A DNA stretch of 64,000 bases from the NCBI RefSeq assembly GCF_001238275.1, contig NZ_LGTB01000006.1, positions 1 to 64,000 on the forward strand, in the 5' to 3' direction. Source of the DNA: Bradyrhizobium viridifuturi (GTDB lineage: Bacteria > Pseudomonadota > Alphaproteobacteria > Rhizobiales > Xanthobacteraceae). The number at the start of each line of letters is the position of its first letter. Positions within the stretch are counted from its first letter, which is position 1. Below, one piece after another: positions 53,939-62,868 of the stretch. The notes below the pieces were generated by a model, which had not been told where the DNA came from, did no database searches, and worked only from the letters and a program-made list of their open reading frames with translations. The translations under genes were made by a program, and so were the position numbers.

Positions 53939-54904
53939 CTAGCCGGCGTAGCCAAGCGTCTGCGACGGGTATTCTCCGAACATCGCGCGGTAGTACTGCG
54001 AGAAGCGCCCGAGCTCGATGAAGCCCTGTTCGATCGCAACCTTGGAAACGGTGGTCTGCTCCGGCCTGCTCTCGCGCAGGATCGAACGGATCATGCAGAG
54101 CCGCTTGTAGCGCAGGAACGTCACCGGGCCGACGCCGAACACCTCATGGAAGGCGCGGTGCAGGCTGCGCCGCGACAGCCGGAGCTCGGTGCAGATTTCC
54201 GAGACATGGACCGGGCGGGCGCCCGCGGCGTGCAGATAGTCCTCGACGTCGCGCACCAGCTTCATCGCCGACGGCAGATAGCTCGTTCCGTCTGGCGGCA
54301 GCGACGTGACGACCGTCGCGGTCACGCAGTCGATGATCGCGCGCTTCCAGAATTCGGCCGACGCCTCCGACAGCGCGTCCGGATACCGGGCAAGATGCGC
54401 GATGATCTGCGGCAGCCGGTCGGCGGCGCTCATGCCGATGGCGGGGTCGGCGCGAAAGTGGTTCTTCGCCTGCCATGTCGCGGCATCGGCGAGCCGCGGC
54501 TCGCCGCCGAACAGGTCGGGAAGATCGGCCATGTCGAAGCGAATCGCCGCATAGGACGAGGCCCGGTGAAACACCCCGTCATGCTCGACCGACGGAGGGA
54601 TCACCAGCACGTCGGCCGGCTGCATGTCGAACGCCCAATGGGTGACGCGGTCGGTCGCATGAAGCAGCATGCCGATGATCAGCTTGTCGTCGGCGGACGT
54701 GCGCTGGGTGCGGACCCCGACATTGAACGCGCCGATGCTGAGCGAAAAATCGCCGATCCCGACGTGGGACAAAGTGCCGCGCAGCTTGCCGCGCTCGAGC
54801 TGCATGACTTCGACATGCGAACCTTTGACGGCGTCGTGGAGTCCTTCGAAGCCGTCAAGCTCGCCGGTGCTAACCGAGAGGTGCTTGCCCATATCCACGT
54901 TCAC
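53939..54904 (-). CDS. AraC-family transcriptional regulator
   Basis: A 321-residue regulator. The C-terminal AraC domain (about 220-318) has both helix-turn-helix units: VSEICTELRLSRRSLHRAFHEVFGVGPV and KVAIEQGFIELGRFSQYYRAMFGEYPSQTL. The N-terminal part (about 20-200) is a sensor region without recognised ligand residues (SLSIGAFNVGVRTQRTS). In this family such regulators often control an adjacent catabolic or transport operon; here the divergent gap leads to the secreted protein and sulfatase block, but a link is only a guess. Confidence 0.88.
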   Translation of the reverse strand: MNVDMGKHLSVSTGELDGFEGLHDAVKGSHVEVMQLERGKLRGTLSHVGIGDFSLSIGAFNVGVRTQRTSADDKLIIGMLLHATDRVTHWAFDMQPADVLVIPPSVEHDGVFHRASSYAAIRFDMADLPDLFGGEPRLADAATWQAKNHFRADPAIGMSAADRLPQIIAHLARYPDALSEASAEFWKRAIIDCVTATVVTSLPPDGTSYLPSAMKLVRDVEDYLHAAGARPVHVSEICTELRLSRRSLHRAFHEVFGVGPVTFLRYKRLCMIRSILRESRPEQTTVSKVAIEQGFIELGRFSQYYRAMFGEYPSQTLGYAG

Positions 54905-55350
54905 AACTATAGCGCGATCGGTCCACTGAGGCCAAGTGCTTGAAGTCAGTACGAACTTGTGCCGCGCGACAACATTGCCAATGTTGGTTTGATTCGCATG
55001 GCGAGATCGAGATGTGAATTCGCAATGCCGCGGATTTTCGCTTGTTTTTTCGAGAAAGCAATTCCGGCGTCAGCATCGGATTGACGGAGTTGGGACAGTT
55101 TTCGTTAAGGCTGCACGCCGCGTACCTGAGATTGGCACAGACTGCACATCACACGTAAGGCGCGTTGCGCTATCGTTTGATCTCGAAGCGAAATCAGCTC
55201 GTGACAACGTCCGGTGGAACCGTTCACGGGCCGTGAGAACGGCTGTGCACGTTAAGGTGCACATAGATGACGACAGAAGAGAAAGGGAAGAAGGCCTGAC
55301 GGATCAATGCTGCCGAAGCGAGCAGCACAGAAAATTGGAAGGGCGCGACA
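54905..55350. promoter_or_regulatory. Region between the AraC gene and the sulfatase-block genes
   Basis: 446 bases without a gene, AT-richer than its surroundings. GTGCAC-GTTAAG-GTGCAC (55245-55262) is a palindrome-based repeat, and CCGTTCACGG followed by CCGTGAGAACGG just before it is a near inverted repeat. They are candidates for a regulator site upstream of the secreted-protein gene. A run of short frames on either strand does not look coding. Confidence 0.4.
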
Positions 55351-55892
55351 ATGCGATCAAGCATGAAGTTCGGTCACCAAGAGCAACAACAACGAGAAGC
55401 TGCGATCTTCAGCAAGATTTTCCGCGCGGCGGTGTTTGGAATCACCGCGCTTGCGGCACAGGCAGGTCCGGCATCGGCGCTCAACATCGGTTCCTCCGCT
55501 TCGCTGCCGATCCTCAAACAACAGGCGAGCGGCGACGTTGTGCAGGTGCGCGCGGTCGTACACCGCGGCGGCGTCGCGGTCGGTCCGCGTGGCGGGGCGG
55601 TGGCCTATCGTAGCCGGACGGTGGTGCGCCCGGGCGTTCGGCCCGGCTGGCACGGCGGCGGCACGCGTTGGGTCGGACCACGGCCGATCCCGGGACCGCG
55701 GCCGGGAGGCTGGGTGCGGCCCGGCTGGTACGGCTGGCCGGTCGCGGCGCGATCGCGGCCGGTGCTGCGGTCGGCTTCGTGACGGCGGCGAGCGCAGCTG
55801 CCTGGGCCGGCGCGCCGCCGGCAGCGGGCATGTGCTGGTACTACACCGATCCATCGAAAACACAGGGCTTCTGGGACTATTGCCCGCGGTAG
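55351..55892 (+). pseudogene. Exported glycine/arginine/proline-rich protein, interrupted by a one-base frameshift
   Basis: A signal-anchored protein. The first frame runs from RSSMKFGHQEQQQREAAIF and a hydrophobic segment (AAVFGITALAAQAGPASA) to a Pro-Gly-Arg tract (GPRPGGWVRPGWYGWPV). The other frame ends IAAGAAVGFVTAASAAAWAG and CWYYTDPSKTQGFWDYCPR. One extra G near 55743 (GTCGCGGCGCG to GTCGGCGGCGCG) restores YGWPVGGAIAAGAAVGFVT and a 180-residue protein. The CWYYTDPS-GFWDYCP ending is common in rhizobial exported proteins, from memory. It lies 21 bases before the FGE gene. Confidence 0.75.
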
Positions 55893-55913
55893 TACGCGAA
55901 CGGGTGCAGCGTC

Positions 55914-56918
55914 ATGTTCCGCGCAGATATCTTCTCCGCCGAGCCAGAGCCGGATGACGGCGTCCAGACCGAAGGCGACATGGTCTGGATTCCCGGCGGC
56001 ACATTCCGCATGGGCTCGGACCATCATTATCCCGAGGAAGCGCCGTCGCATCGGGCGTCGGTCGATGGCTTCTGGATCGACCGCACGCCGGTGACCAACG
56101 CGCAATTCCGCGAATTCGTGCGCGAGACCGGTCACGTCACGATCGCCGAGCAGCCGCCCGACCCCGCGCAATATCCCGGCGCGCTGCCGGAGATGCTGTA
56201 CGCCGGCTCGCTGGTGTTTCAGCCGCCGCGCCGGGTCAGCACGCTGCGCGACTGGAGCCAATGGTGGACCTTCATGAAGGGCGCGAGTTGGCGTCGTCCC
56301 TACGGTCCGCGCAGCAACATCAACGTGCTCGGCAGCCATCCGGTCGTCCACGTCGCCTATGCCGACGCGCTCGCCTACGCCAAATGGGCCGGCAAGGAGC
56401 TTCCGACCGAAGCCGAGTGGGAGTTCGCGGCGCGCGGCGGGCTCGAAGGCGAGGAGTACGCCTGGGGCAACGCCCTGACGCCTGGCGGCAAGCACATGGC
56501 CAACACCTGGCAGGGCAATTTCCCGCTACAGAATCTCTGCGAGGACGGCTTCGACCGGACCTCGCCGGTGACCGCGTTCCCGCCGAACGGCTATGGCGTC
56601 TACGACATGATCGGCAATGTCTGGGAGTGGACCGCCGACTGGTGGTCCGCCCGCCACGAGGCCGACGCCAACAAGCCCTGCTGTATCCCGCAGAACCCGC
56701 GCGGCGGCCGCGAGGAGGCGAGCTACGATTCCTCCCAGCCCGCAATCAGGATTCCGCGCAAGGTGCTGAAGGGCGGCTCGCATCTCTGCGCGCCGAATTA
56801 CTGTCGCCGCTATCGCCCCGCCGCCCGTCACGCCGAGCCGGTCGACACCTCGACCAGCCATGTCGGCTTCCGCTGCGTGGTGCGGTCATCCCCCGCCGTT
56901 TCTCACCCACCGACGTGA
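55914..56918 (+). CDS. Formylglycine-generating enzyme (SUMF1 family)
   Basis: A 334-residue FGE that converts the active-site cysteine of sulfatases to formylglycine. The start shows MVWIPGGTFRMGSDHHYPEEAPSH, typical of the FGE-sulfatase fold. The catalytic pair C292 and C297 lie in GGSHLCAPNYCRRYRPAARH, at the spacing of the copper-binding cysteines of known FGE. It is directly followed by two sulfatases whose CTAGR motif it can serve, so it is a dedicated maturation enzyme. No signal peptide: it should act in the cytoplasm before Tat export. Confidence 0.94.
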   Translation: MFRADIFSAEPEPDDGVQTEGDMVWIPGGTFRMGSDHHYPEEAPSHRASVDGFWIDRTPVTNAQFREFVRETGHVTIAEQPPDPAQYPGALPEMLYAGSLVFQPPRRVSTLRDWSQWWTFMKGASWRRPYGPRSNINVLGSHPVVHVAYADALAYAKWAGKELPTEAEWEFAARGGLEGEEYAWGNALTPGGKHMANTWQGNFPLQNLCEDGFDRTSPVTAFPPNGYGVYDMIGNVWEWTADWWSARHEADANKPCCIPQNPRGGREEASYDSSQPAIRIPRKVLKGGSHLCAPNYCRRYRPAARHAEPVDTSTSHVGFRCVVRSSPAVSHPPT

Positions 56919-56943
56919 AGGCCTCTCAATGTAGGAGTTCGAG

Positions 56944-58647
56944 ATGAGTGACGAAGCCAAAGACAACAAGCAGAACGGCAAGACCCAGCCTATCGACCGC
57001 CGCAATCTGTTGCTGGGCACGTCCACGCTCGTAGCCGCCGCAGCGCTGACATCAGACGCCTTGGCGCAGGCGCAGAAGGCCGCACCGGCCGCAAGTCCCG
57101 CGCCTTCAGCGCCATCCGGCCGCAAGCCGAATATCCTCTTCATCATGGGCGACGATATCGGATGGTTCAACGTCTCGGCCTACAACATGGGCATCATGGG
57201 CTATCGCACGCCCAATATCGACCGCATCGGAAGGGAAGGCGCGATCTTCACCGATTGGTACGGCCAGCAGAGCTGCACCGCAGGTCGCGCAGCGTTCATC
57301 ACCGGGCAATCGCCGATCCGCACCGGGCTGACCAAGGTTGGCTTGCCCGGCGCCACGCTCGGCCTCGGACCGCTCGACCCTAGCGTCGCCGATGTTCTAA
57401 AGACATTCGGTTATGCGACGGGGCAGTTCGGCAAGAACCATCTCGGCGATCGCAACGAGCATCTGCCGACCGTGCACGGCTTTGATGAGTTTTTCGGCAA
57501 TCTCTATCACCTCAACGCCGAGGAGGAGCCGGAGAACCCGGACTACCCGAAGGATCCGCGCTTTCGTGCCAAGTTCGGGCCGCGCGGGGTGTTGAAGTGC
57601 AAGGCGAGCGATCGAGACGACCCTACTGAAGACGCCGCCTACGGTCGTGTCGGTAAGCAGGTGATCGAGAACACCGGTCCGCTCGACACCAAGCGCATGG
57701 AAATCATCGATACGGAATTCCTCGGCGCCGCAAAGGATTTCATCGGACGTCAGCAGCGCGCGGGCACGCCATGGTTCTGCTACTTCAATACGACCCGGAT
57801 GCACATCTTCACGCATTTGAAGAAGGAATCGCAGGGCAAGACCGGCCTTGGCCTCTATCCGGACGGCATGGTCGAAACCGACAGTCATGTCGGCGAGCTC
57901 ATCAAGTTGTTGGATGACCTTGGCGCGGCTGACAATACGATCGTGGTCTACACCACCGACAACGGCGCCGAAGTTTTTACCTGGCCGGACGGCGGCACAA
58001 CGCCGTTCAAGGGCGAGAAGGCGACCAATTGGGAAGGCGCTTTCCGCGTTCCCTGCCTGATCCGATGGCCGGGGGTCGTCAAGCCGGGAACGATCGTCAA
58101 CGACGTCTGCGCGCATGAGGACTTCATTCCGACCTTCGCCGCGGCAGCCGGCGATCCGGAACTGGTCGACAAGGTCACCAAGGGTACAACGCTCAACGGC
58201 AAAAGCTTCAAGGTCCACCTCGATGGATTCAATCTGCTTCCGTTCCTCAAGGGTGACGAGAAGGAATCGCCGCGGCGGGAATTCCTCTACTGGAGCGACG
58301 ATGGTGACCTGATGGCACTCCGCGTCAAGGAGTGGAAGATCACCTTCATGGAGCAGCACACCGACACGAACCCCAAGGCGCCGCTCGGACCCTGGATGGG
58401 ACAGTTCACCAAGCTGCGCGCGCCGATGCTGTACAATCTTCGGGCCGATCCGTTCGAGCGCGGCCCTACCAGCATCCTTTACGCGGACTGGCACGCGCAC
58501 CGAGCTTTCCTTCTGGTGCCGGCCCAGGCCATTGTCGCCAAGTACATCGAAAGCTTCAAAGAGTTTCCGCCTCGTGCCAAGGCCGCGAGCTTCACTGTCG
58601 GCGACGTAATGGACAAGCTGACGACCGGAGGAACGAACAACAACTGA
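56944..58647 (+). CDS. Sulfatase 1, Tat-exported arylsulfatase
   Basis: A 567-residue type I sulfatase. A twin-arginine leader (IDRRNLLLGTSTLVAAAAL, RR at 19-20) precedes the catalytic domain. Metal residues start with the D70-D71 pair in MGDDIGW, and the formylglycine site is C111 in QQSCTAGRAAF (a CxAxR motif). Further sulfatase blocks are GKNHLGDRNEHLPT and YTTDNGAEVFTWPDGG. It hydrolyses a sulfate ester in the periplasm. It follows the FGE gene and precedes a second sulfatase with a near-identical first 60 residues. Confidence 0.94.
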   Translation: MSDEAKDNKQNGKTQPIDRRNLLLGTSTLVAAAALTSDALAQAQKAAPAASPAPSAPSGRKPNILFIMGDDIGWFNVSAYNMGIMGYRTPNIDRIGREGAIFTDWYGQQSCTAGRAAFITGQSPIRTGLTKVGLPGATLGLGPLDPSVADVLKTFGYATGQFGKNHLGDRNEHLPTVHGFDEFFGNLYHLNAEEEPENPDYPKDPRFRAKFGPRGVLKCKASDRDDPTEDAAYGRVGKQVIENTGPLDTKRMEIIDTEFLGAAKDFIGRQQRAGTPWFCYFNTTRMHIFTHLKKESQGKTGLGLYPDGMVETDSHVGELIKLLDDLGAADNTIVVYTTDNGAEVFTWPDGGTTPFKGEKATNWEGAFRVPCLIRWPGVVKPGTIVNDVCAHEDFIPTFAAAAGDPELVDKVTKGTTLNGKSFKVHLDGFNLLPFLKGDEKESPRREFLYWSDDGDLMALRVKEWKITFMEQHTDTNPKAPLGPWMGQFTKLRAPMLYNLRADPFERGPTSILYADWHAHRAFLLVPAQAIVAKYIESFKEFPPRAKAASFTVGDVMDKLTTGGTNNN

Positions 58648-58654
58648 AAACGAA

Positions 58655-58679
58655 GCGGCCCAGCGAGCGGCTGGGCCGC
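58655..58679 (+). other. Strong hairpin between the two sulfatase genes
   Basis: GCGGCCCAG with CTGGGCCGC, a perfect 9-bp GC-rich stem and a 7-base loop, nine bases after the sulfatase 1 stop. There is no T-run, so it is more likely a message-stability or partial-termination element than a full terminator. Confidence 0.6.
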
Positions 58680-58770
58680 ATCAAAGCGCAGGTTGAGGCT
58701 CCGTACCCTGCTTCTCCATTCTTCTTGTCGCCCGCCGAAACGAAGGCGTTTGCAATGTAGGGAGTTTGAT

Positions 58771-60585
58771 ATGAGCAACGAAGCCGACGACAACAAGCCG
58801 AACGGCAAGACTCAGGCTATCGACCGCCGCAATCTGTTGCTGGGCACGTCCACGCTCGTAGCCGCGGCAGCGCTGACATCCGACGCCTTGGCGCAGGCGC
58901 AAAAAGCCGCGCCGGCGGCAAGTCCCGCACCGGCAGCTTCATCCGGCCGCAAGCCGAATATCCTCGTGATCTGGGGCGACGACATCGGCATCGCCAACAT
59001 CAGCGCCTATTCGAACGGCCTGATGGGGTACGAGACGCCAAACATCGACCGCGTGGCGCGCGAGGGCATCAAGTTCCAGCACTACTATGGTGAGCAATCC
59101 TGCACGGCCGGCCGTTCCGCGTTCCTCACCGGCCAGCACATTATCCGCTCGGGGTTGAGCAAGGTCGGCTATCCCGGCGCGCCGATGGGGATGAGCCAGC
59201 TCGATCCGTCGGTCGGCGGTCTGCTCAAGAATCTCGGCTATGCCACCGGCCAGTTCGGCAAGAACCATGTCGGCGACCGCAACGAGTCGTTGCCGACCGT
59301 GAACGGCTTCGACGAGTTCTTCGGCAATCTCTATCACCTCAACGCCGAGGAGGAGCCGGAGCTGCCGGACTATCCCAAGGATCCCGGCTACCGCGCCAAG
59401 TTCGGGCCGCGCGGCGTGCTGCGCTGCAAGGCGACGGATCGCGACGATCCGACCGAGGATCCCCGGTTCGGCAAGATCGGCAAGCAGACGATCGAGGACA
59501 CCGGCGCACTGACCAAGAAGCGAATGGAGACGATCGACGATGAAACGTCGGCGGCGGCGATCGACTTCATGAAGCGGCAGCAGGGTGCGGGCAAGCCGTT
59601 CTTCTGCTGGTTCAACGCAACCCGCATGCATCTGCGCACCCATGTTCGCCAGGATCATCGCGGGCGCTATACCCATGGCGACAGCGAATATATCGATGGC
59701 ATGCAGGAGCATGACGACACGGTCGGATCGCTCCTGAAGGCGCTCGACGACATGGGGATCGCGAACGACACCATCGTGATGTATTCGACCGACAACGGGC
59801 CGCACATGAATACCTGGCCCGATGGTGCCATGACCTGGTTCCGGTCCGAGAAAAACACCAACTGGGAAGGCGCGTTCCGCGTGCCCTGCCTGGTGCGCTG
59901 GCCCGGCGTGATCAAGCCCGGCACCGTCACCAACGAGCTGATGAGCCACAACGACTGGATCCCGACCTTCTGCGCGATCGCCGGCGAGCCCGACATCGTC
60001 AGCAAGCTGAAGGCCGGCTACACCGCGAATGGCATCAACTACAAGGTCCATCTCGACGGTTACGACCAGTCGCAATTCCTGCGTAATGTGAGCGGAACGG
60101 CGGCCAACAACAACGGGACCAAGAGCGCGCGCAGCACGTTCTTCTACTCGGACGATGACGGGATGCTGGTGGGTATCCGCGCCGGCGACTACAAATACGT
60201 CCTCGCCGAGCAGCGCCTGCAGGGTACCATGGGTGTCTGGGCCGAGCCCTTCACCAACCTGCGCATGCAGAAGATATTCAATCTGTACCAGGACCCGTTC
60301 GAGCGCGCCGACATCACGTCGAATACCTACTGGGACTGGTTCATCAATCACGTCGGCGGCGTCTACGGCATGATCGATGAGGTGGCGGTGTTCGCCGTCA
60401 GCCTCAAGGAATTTCCGCCACGATCGTTCCCGCCGAGCTTCAATCCGTCCACCATCATTGGCGAAGTCACCGACGGCATCAAGGAGGAGCGCGCCAAGCA
60501 GGCGACGCGTCAGCAGAGCATTGACCGCATTCGCGCCAACCTGCGGACGATGATCGATCAGCAGATTCAGCAGAGGTCAAGATAG
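58771..60585 (+). CDS. Sulfatase 2, Tat-exported arylsulfatase
   Basis: A 604-residue type I sulfatase, paralogue of the preceding gene. The Tat leader is almost the same (IDRRNLLLGTSTLVAAAAL), metal residues D70-D71 lie in WGDDIGI, and the formylglycine site is C111 in EQSCTAGRSAF. GKNHVGDRNESLPT and YSTDNGPHMNTWPDG are conserved blocks. It has an extended C-terminus of about 40 residues (KEERAKQATRQQSIDR) not seen in sulfatase 1. The ATG at 58771 has GTAGGGAG upstream. Different substrate choice from sulfatase 1 is likely but untested. Confidence 0.94.
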   Translation: MSNEADDNKPNGKTQAIDRRNLLLGTSTLVAAAALTSDALAQAQKAAPAASPAPAASSGRKPNILVIWGDDIGIANISAYSNGLMGYETPNIDRVAREGIKFQHYYGEQSCTAGRSAFLTGQHIIRSGLSKVGYPGAPMGMSQLDPSVGGLLKNLGYATGQFGKNHVGDRNESLPTVNGFDEFFGNLYHLNAEEEPELPDYPKDPGYRAKFGPRGVLRCKATDRDDPTEDPRFGKIGKQTIEDTGALTKKRMETIDDETSAAAIDFMKRQQGAGKPFFCWFNATRMHLRTHVRQDHRGRYTHGDSEYIDGMQEHDDTVGSLLKALDDMGIANDTIVMYSTDNGPHMNTWPDGAMTWFRSEKNTNWEGAFRVPCLVRWPGVIKPGTVTNELMSHNDWIPTFCAIAGEPDIVSKLKAGYTANGINYKVHLDGYDQSQFLRNVSGTAANNNGTKSARSTFFYSDDDGMLVGIRAGDYKYVLAEQRLQGTMGVWAEPFTNLRMQKIFNLYQDPFERADITSNTYWDWFINHVGGVYGMIDEVAVFAVSLKEFPPRSFPPSFNPSTIIGEVTDGIKEERAKQATRQQSIDRIRANLRTMIDQQIQQRSR

Positions 60586-60646
60586 CGATCCCTTGCATCG
60601 CCGGCACGTCCGCCGGCCGATGCAAACTCCAAACCTGGAGGTCAAC

Positions 60647-61675
60647 TTGCGATCCGCGGTCCGATATGTCCTGGCTCCGGCGCTGGCGATCGTTCTTGCG
60701 ATCGGAGGCCTCGCGGGCGCGTTGGCTCAGACGGACCCGTTACCCTCCTGGAACGACGGCGCCCCCAAGCGGGCCATTACCGATTTCGTCGCGCGCGTGA
60801 CGAAGCAGGGCGGCCCGGACTTCGTGCCGGCGGCCGAGCGCATCGCCACCTTCGACAATGACGGCACGCTGTGGACCGAGCGGCCGTTCTATTTCCAGCT
60901 TGCCTTCGCGATCGATCGGGTCAAGGCAATGGCGCCGGAGCATCCGGATTGGCAGACGCGGCAGCCGTTCAAGGCGCTTCTGGAGAAGGACACCAAGGCG
61001 CTTGCGGCCACCGGAGAGAAGGGCCTGCTGCAGATCATGGCGGCCACCCATGCCGGCATGACGACGGATGCGTTCGCAAGCTTGGTGCGCGACTGGCTCG
61101 CGAGCGCGAGGCATCCACGCTTCAACCGCCATTATGACAGCCTCGTCTACCAGCCGATGCTGGAGCTGCTGGCCTATCTCAGGGCCAACGGCTTCAAGAC
61201 CTTTGTCGTCTCCGGGGGCGGCGTCGAGTTCATGCGGCCGTGGATGGAGCGGGTCTACGGCATTCCGCCGGAGCAGGTGGTCGGATCGTCCGGCGTGGTC
61301 AAGTTCGACGTCCGCGCTGACGGCAAGCCGGAGCTGATCAAGGAAGCCAGGGTCGAGTTCATCGATGACGGCCCGGGCAAGCCGGTCGGCATCAACCGAT
61401 TCATCGGCCGCCGTCCGATCTTCGCGTTCGGCAATTCGGATGGCGACCTGCAGATGCTGCAATGGACCGTCGCAGGTTCGGGCGCGCGCTTCGCCGGCAT
61501 CGTGCATCATACCGACGCTGTCCGTGAATATGCCTACGATCGGGATTCGAAGATCGGCAGGCTCGACAAGGCGCTCGATGCGGCATCCGCGGGCGGCTGG
61601 ACCGTTGTCGACATGAAGCAGGACTGGAACGAGGTCTTTCCACCCTTGGTCACAGCCGGGGAGGTCAAGCGATGA
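60647..61675 (+). CDS. Exported HAD-family phosphatase
   Basis: About 342 residues with a signal peptide (RSAVRYVLAPALAIVLAIGG, cleavage near ALAQ) and a HAD domain: FDNDGTLWTE (nucleophile and acid-base aspartates), TFVVSGGGVEFM (Ser/Thr block), and IFAFGNSDGDLQML (late aspartates). The group is annotated as phosphoserine-phosphatase-like in relatives, but exported members are probably non-specific acid phosphatases. GGAGG lies five bases before a TTG at 60647, chosen as start; an ATG at 60620 is possible. It overlaps the next gene by ATGA, so it is part of the sulfatase block. Confidence 0.88.
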   Translation: MRSAVRYVLAPALAIVLAIGGLAGALAQTDPLPSWNDGAPKRAITDFVARVTKQGGPDFVPAAERIATFDNDGTLWTERPFYFQLAFAIDRVKAMAPEHPDWQTRQPFKALLEKDTKALAATGEKGLLQIMAATHAGMTTDAFASLVRDWLASARHPRFNRHYDSLVYQPMLELLAYLRANGFKTFVVSGGGVEFMRPWMERVYGIPPEQVVGSSGVVKFDVRADGKPELIKEARVEFIDDGPGKPVGINRFIGRRPIFAFGNSDGDLQMLQWTVAGSGARFAGIVHHTDAVREYAYDRDSKIGRLDKALDAASAGGWTVVDMKQDWNEVFPPLVTAGEVKR

Positions 61676-61914
61676 GCGGCTACGACTTCTTCGCCTGGAT
61701 CGTGCTTGTCGTCCTGATCGCCAGCGCGATCGGCGTGTTCTGCATCGCCGGCTGGCTGCCCGGGCATATCGCGAAGACGCGCAACCACCCCTATGCGCAG
61801 GCGGTGATGGTCGCCGGCTGGATCACCCTGATCTGCGGCTTCGCGCTGTGGCCGGTCGCCTTCATCTGGGCCTATGTCGATGTGCCGGCGCCGCGCCGGG
61901 TGGGAGATGCGTGA
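61672..61914 (+). CDS. DUF3302 small inner-membrane protein (YiaW-like)
   Basis: An 80-residue protein with two membrane spans (FFAWIVLVVLIASAIGVFCIAG, split here as FFAWIVLVVLIASAIG and VFCIAG; and VAGWITLICGFALWPVAFIW) and the loop HIAKTRNHPYAQA. That layout is DUF3302, of which E. coli YiaW is the example. As in E. coli, the following gene is a HlyD-type adaptor (YiaV). ATGA overlap with the phosphatase gene and TGATG overlap with the adaptor show tight coupling. Function unknown. Confidence 0.9.
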   Translation: MSGYDFFAWIVLVVLIASAIGVFCIAGWLPGHIAKTRNHPYAQAVMVAGWITLICGFALWPVAFIWAYVDVPAPRRVGDA

Positions 61915-62855
61915 TGGGTGTCGCGATCTTCAACACCTATCTGGTGCTGCTGTTCCTGCTGGTGCACTTCAAGATCGTGCGCTTCAACCTGTTCTGGAAG
62001 GCGTCGCCCTTCATCGTGCTGGTGCTGCTGCTGTTCGGCCTCTTGGTGCCGATGGGCTGGGGCGCGCCGCAGGGCCCCGCGCTGGTGGTGCGCAACGCGG
62101 TCTCGATCGTGCCTGACGTCGCGGGCGAGGTTAGCGAGGTGCCCGTCGCCGCCAACGCGCCGCTCAAGGCCGGCGACGTCCTCTTCAAGATCGATCCGAC
62201 ACCGTTTGATGCGCAGGTCAAGGCGATCACGGCGCAGCTGAATCTGTCGAAGACGCGGCTTGCGCAGATGACGACGCTCTATGAACGCGACGCCGGGCGC
62301 GGCTTCGACGTCGAGCAGCGCCAGTCCGAGGTCGACCAGCTCACTGGTCAGCTCGAGGCCGCGCAGTGGAATAGCGACAAGACAATTGTCCGCGCGCCGG
62401 CCGATGGCTACGTCACCAACGTTGCGCTGCGCAAGGGCGCGCGGGTGGCGAACCTGCCGCTGTCGCCGGTGATGGCGTTCATCGATACCTCGAACACCAT
62501 CATCGGCGTCGAGATCAACCAGATCGATGCGCGCTATGTCGCGCCGGGCCAGGAGGTCGAGGTGACCTTCAAGTTCGCGCCCGGACAGATCTACACCGGC
62601 AAGGTCGAGAGCGTGTTGCAGGCGGTGGCGACCGGCCAGGTCACGACCTCGGGAACGGCCGTCGCGCCGAAGGCGATCGAGGCGGTGCCGTTCGTCGTGC
62701 GCGTCAGGCTCGATGATGCCGCCTTCGCCGGTCGCTTGCCTGCCGGCTCGACCGGCACGGCTGCGATCTACACCGACCATCTGAAACCGACCCACGTCGT
62801 GCGCCGCGTGATCCTGCGGCAGGTCGCGATCGTAAACTATGTCAATCCGTTCTGA
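61914..62855 (+). CDS. HlyD-type membrane adaptor (YiaV-like)
   Basis: A 313-residue periplasmic adaptor. Two membrane segments at the N-terminus (TYLVLLFLLVHF, SPFIVLVLLLFGLLVPMGW) anchor it; then a lipoyl half-motif (VSIVPDVAGEVSEVPVAANAPLKAGDVLFKIDP, shown as IVPDVAGEVSEVPVAA and PLKAGDVLFKIDP), a short alpha hairpin with coiled-coil heptads (LNLSKTRLAQMTTLYERDAG, DQLTGQLEAAQWN), the second lipoyl half (TIVRAPADGYVTNVALRKGA) and a beta-barrel. No inner-membrane pump gene is adjacent, as for E. coli YiaVW. Its partner is unknown. Confidence 0.92.
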   Translation: MGVAIFNTYLVLLFLLVHFKIVRFNLFWKASPFIVLVLLLFGLLVPMGWGAPQGPALVVRNAVSIVPDVAGEVSEVPVAANAPLKAGDVLFKIDPTPFDAQVKAITAQLNLSKTRLAQMTTLYERDAGRGFDVEQRQSEVDQLTGQLEAAQWNSDKTIVRAPADGYVTNVALRKGARVANLPLSPVMAFIDTSNTIIGVEINQIDARYVAPGQEVEVTFKFAPGQIYTGKVESVLQAVATGQVTTSGTAVAPKAIEAVPFVVRVRLDDAAFAGRLPAGSTGTAAIYTDHLKPTHVVRRVILRQVAIVNYVNPF

Positions 62856-62868
62856 GAGGGAGCCAGCA

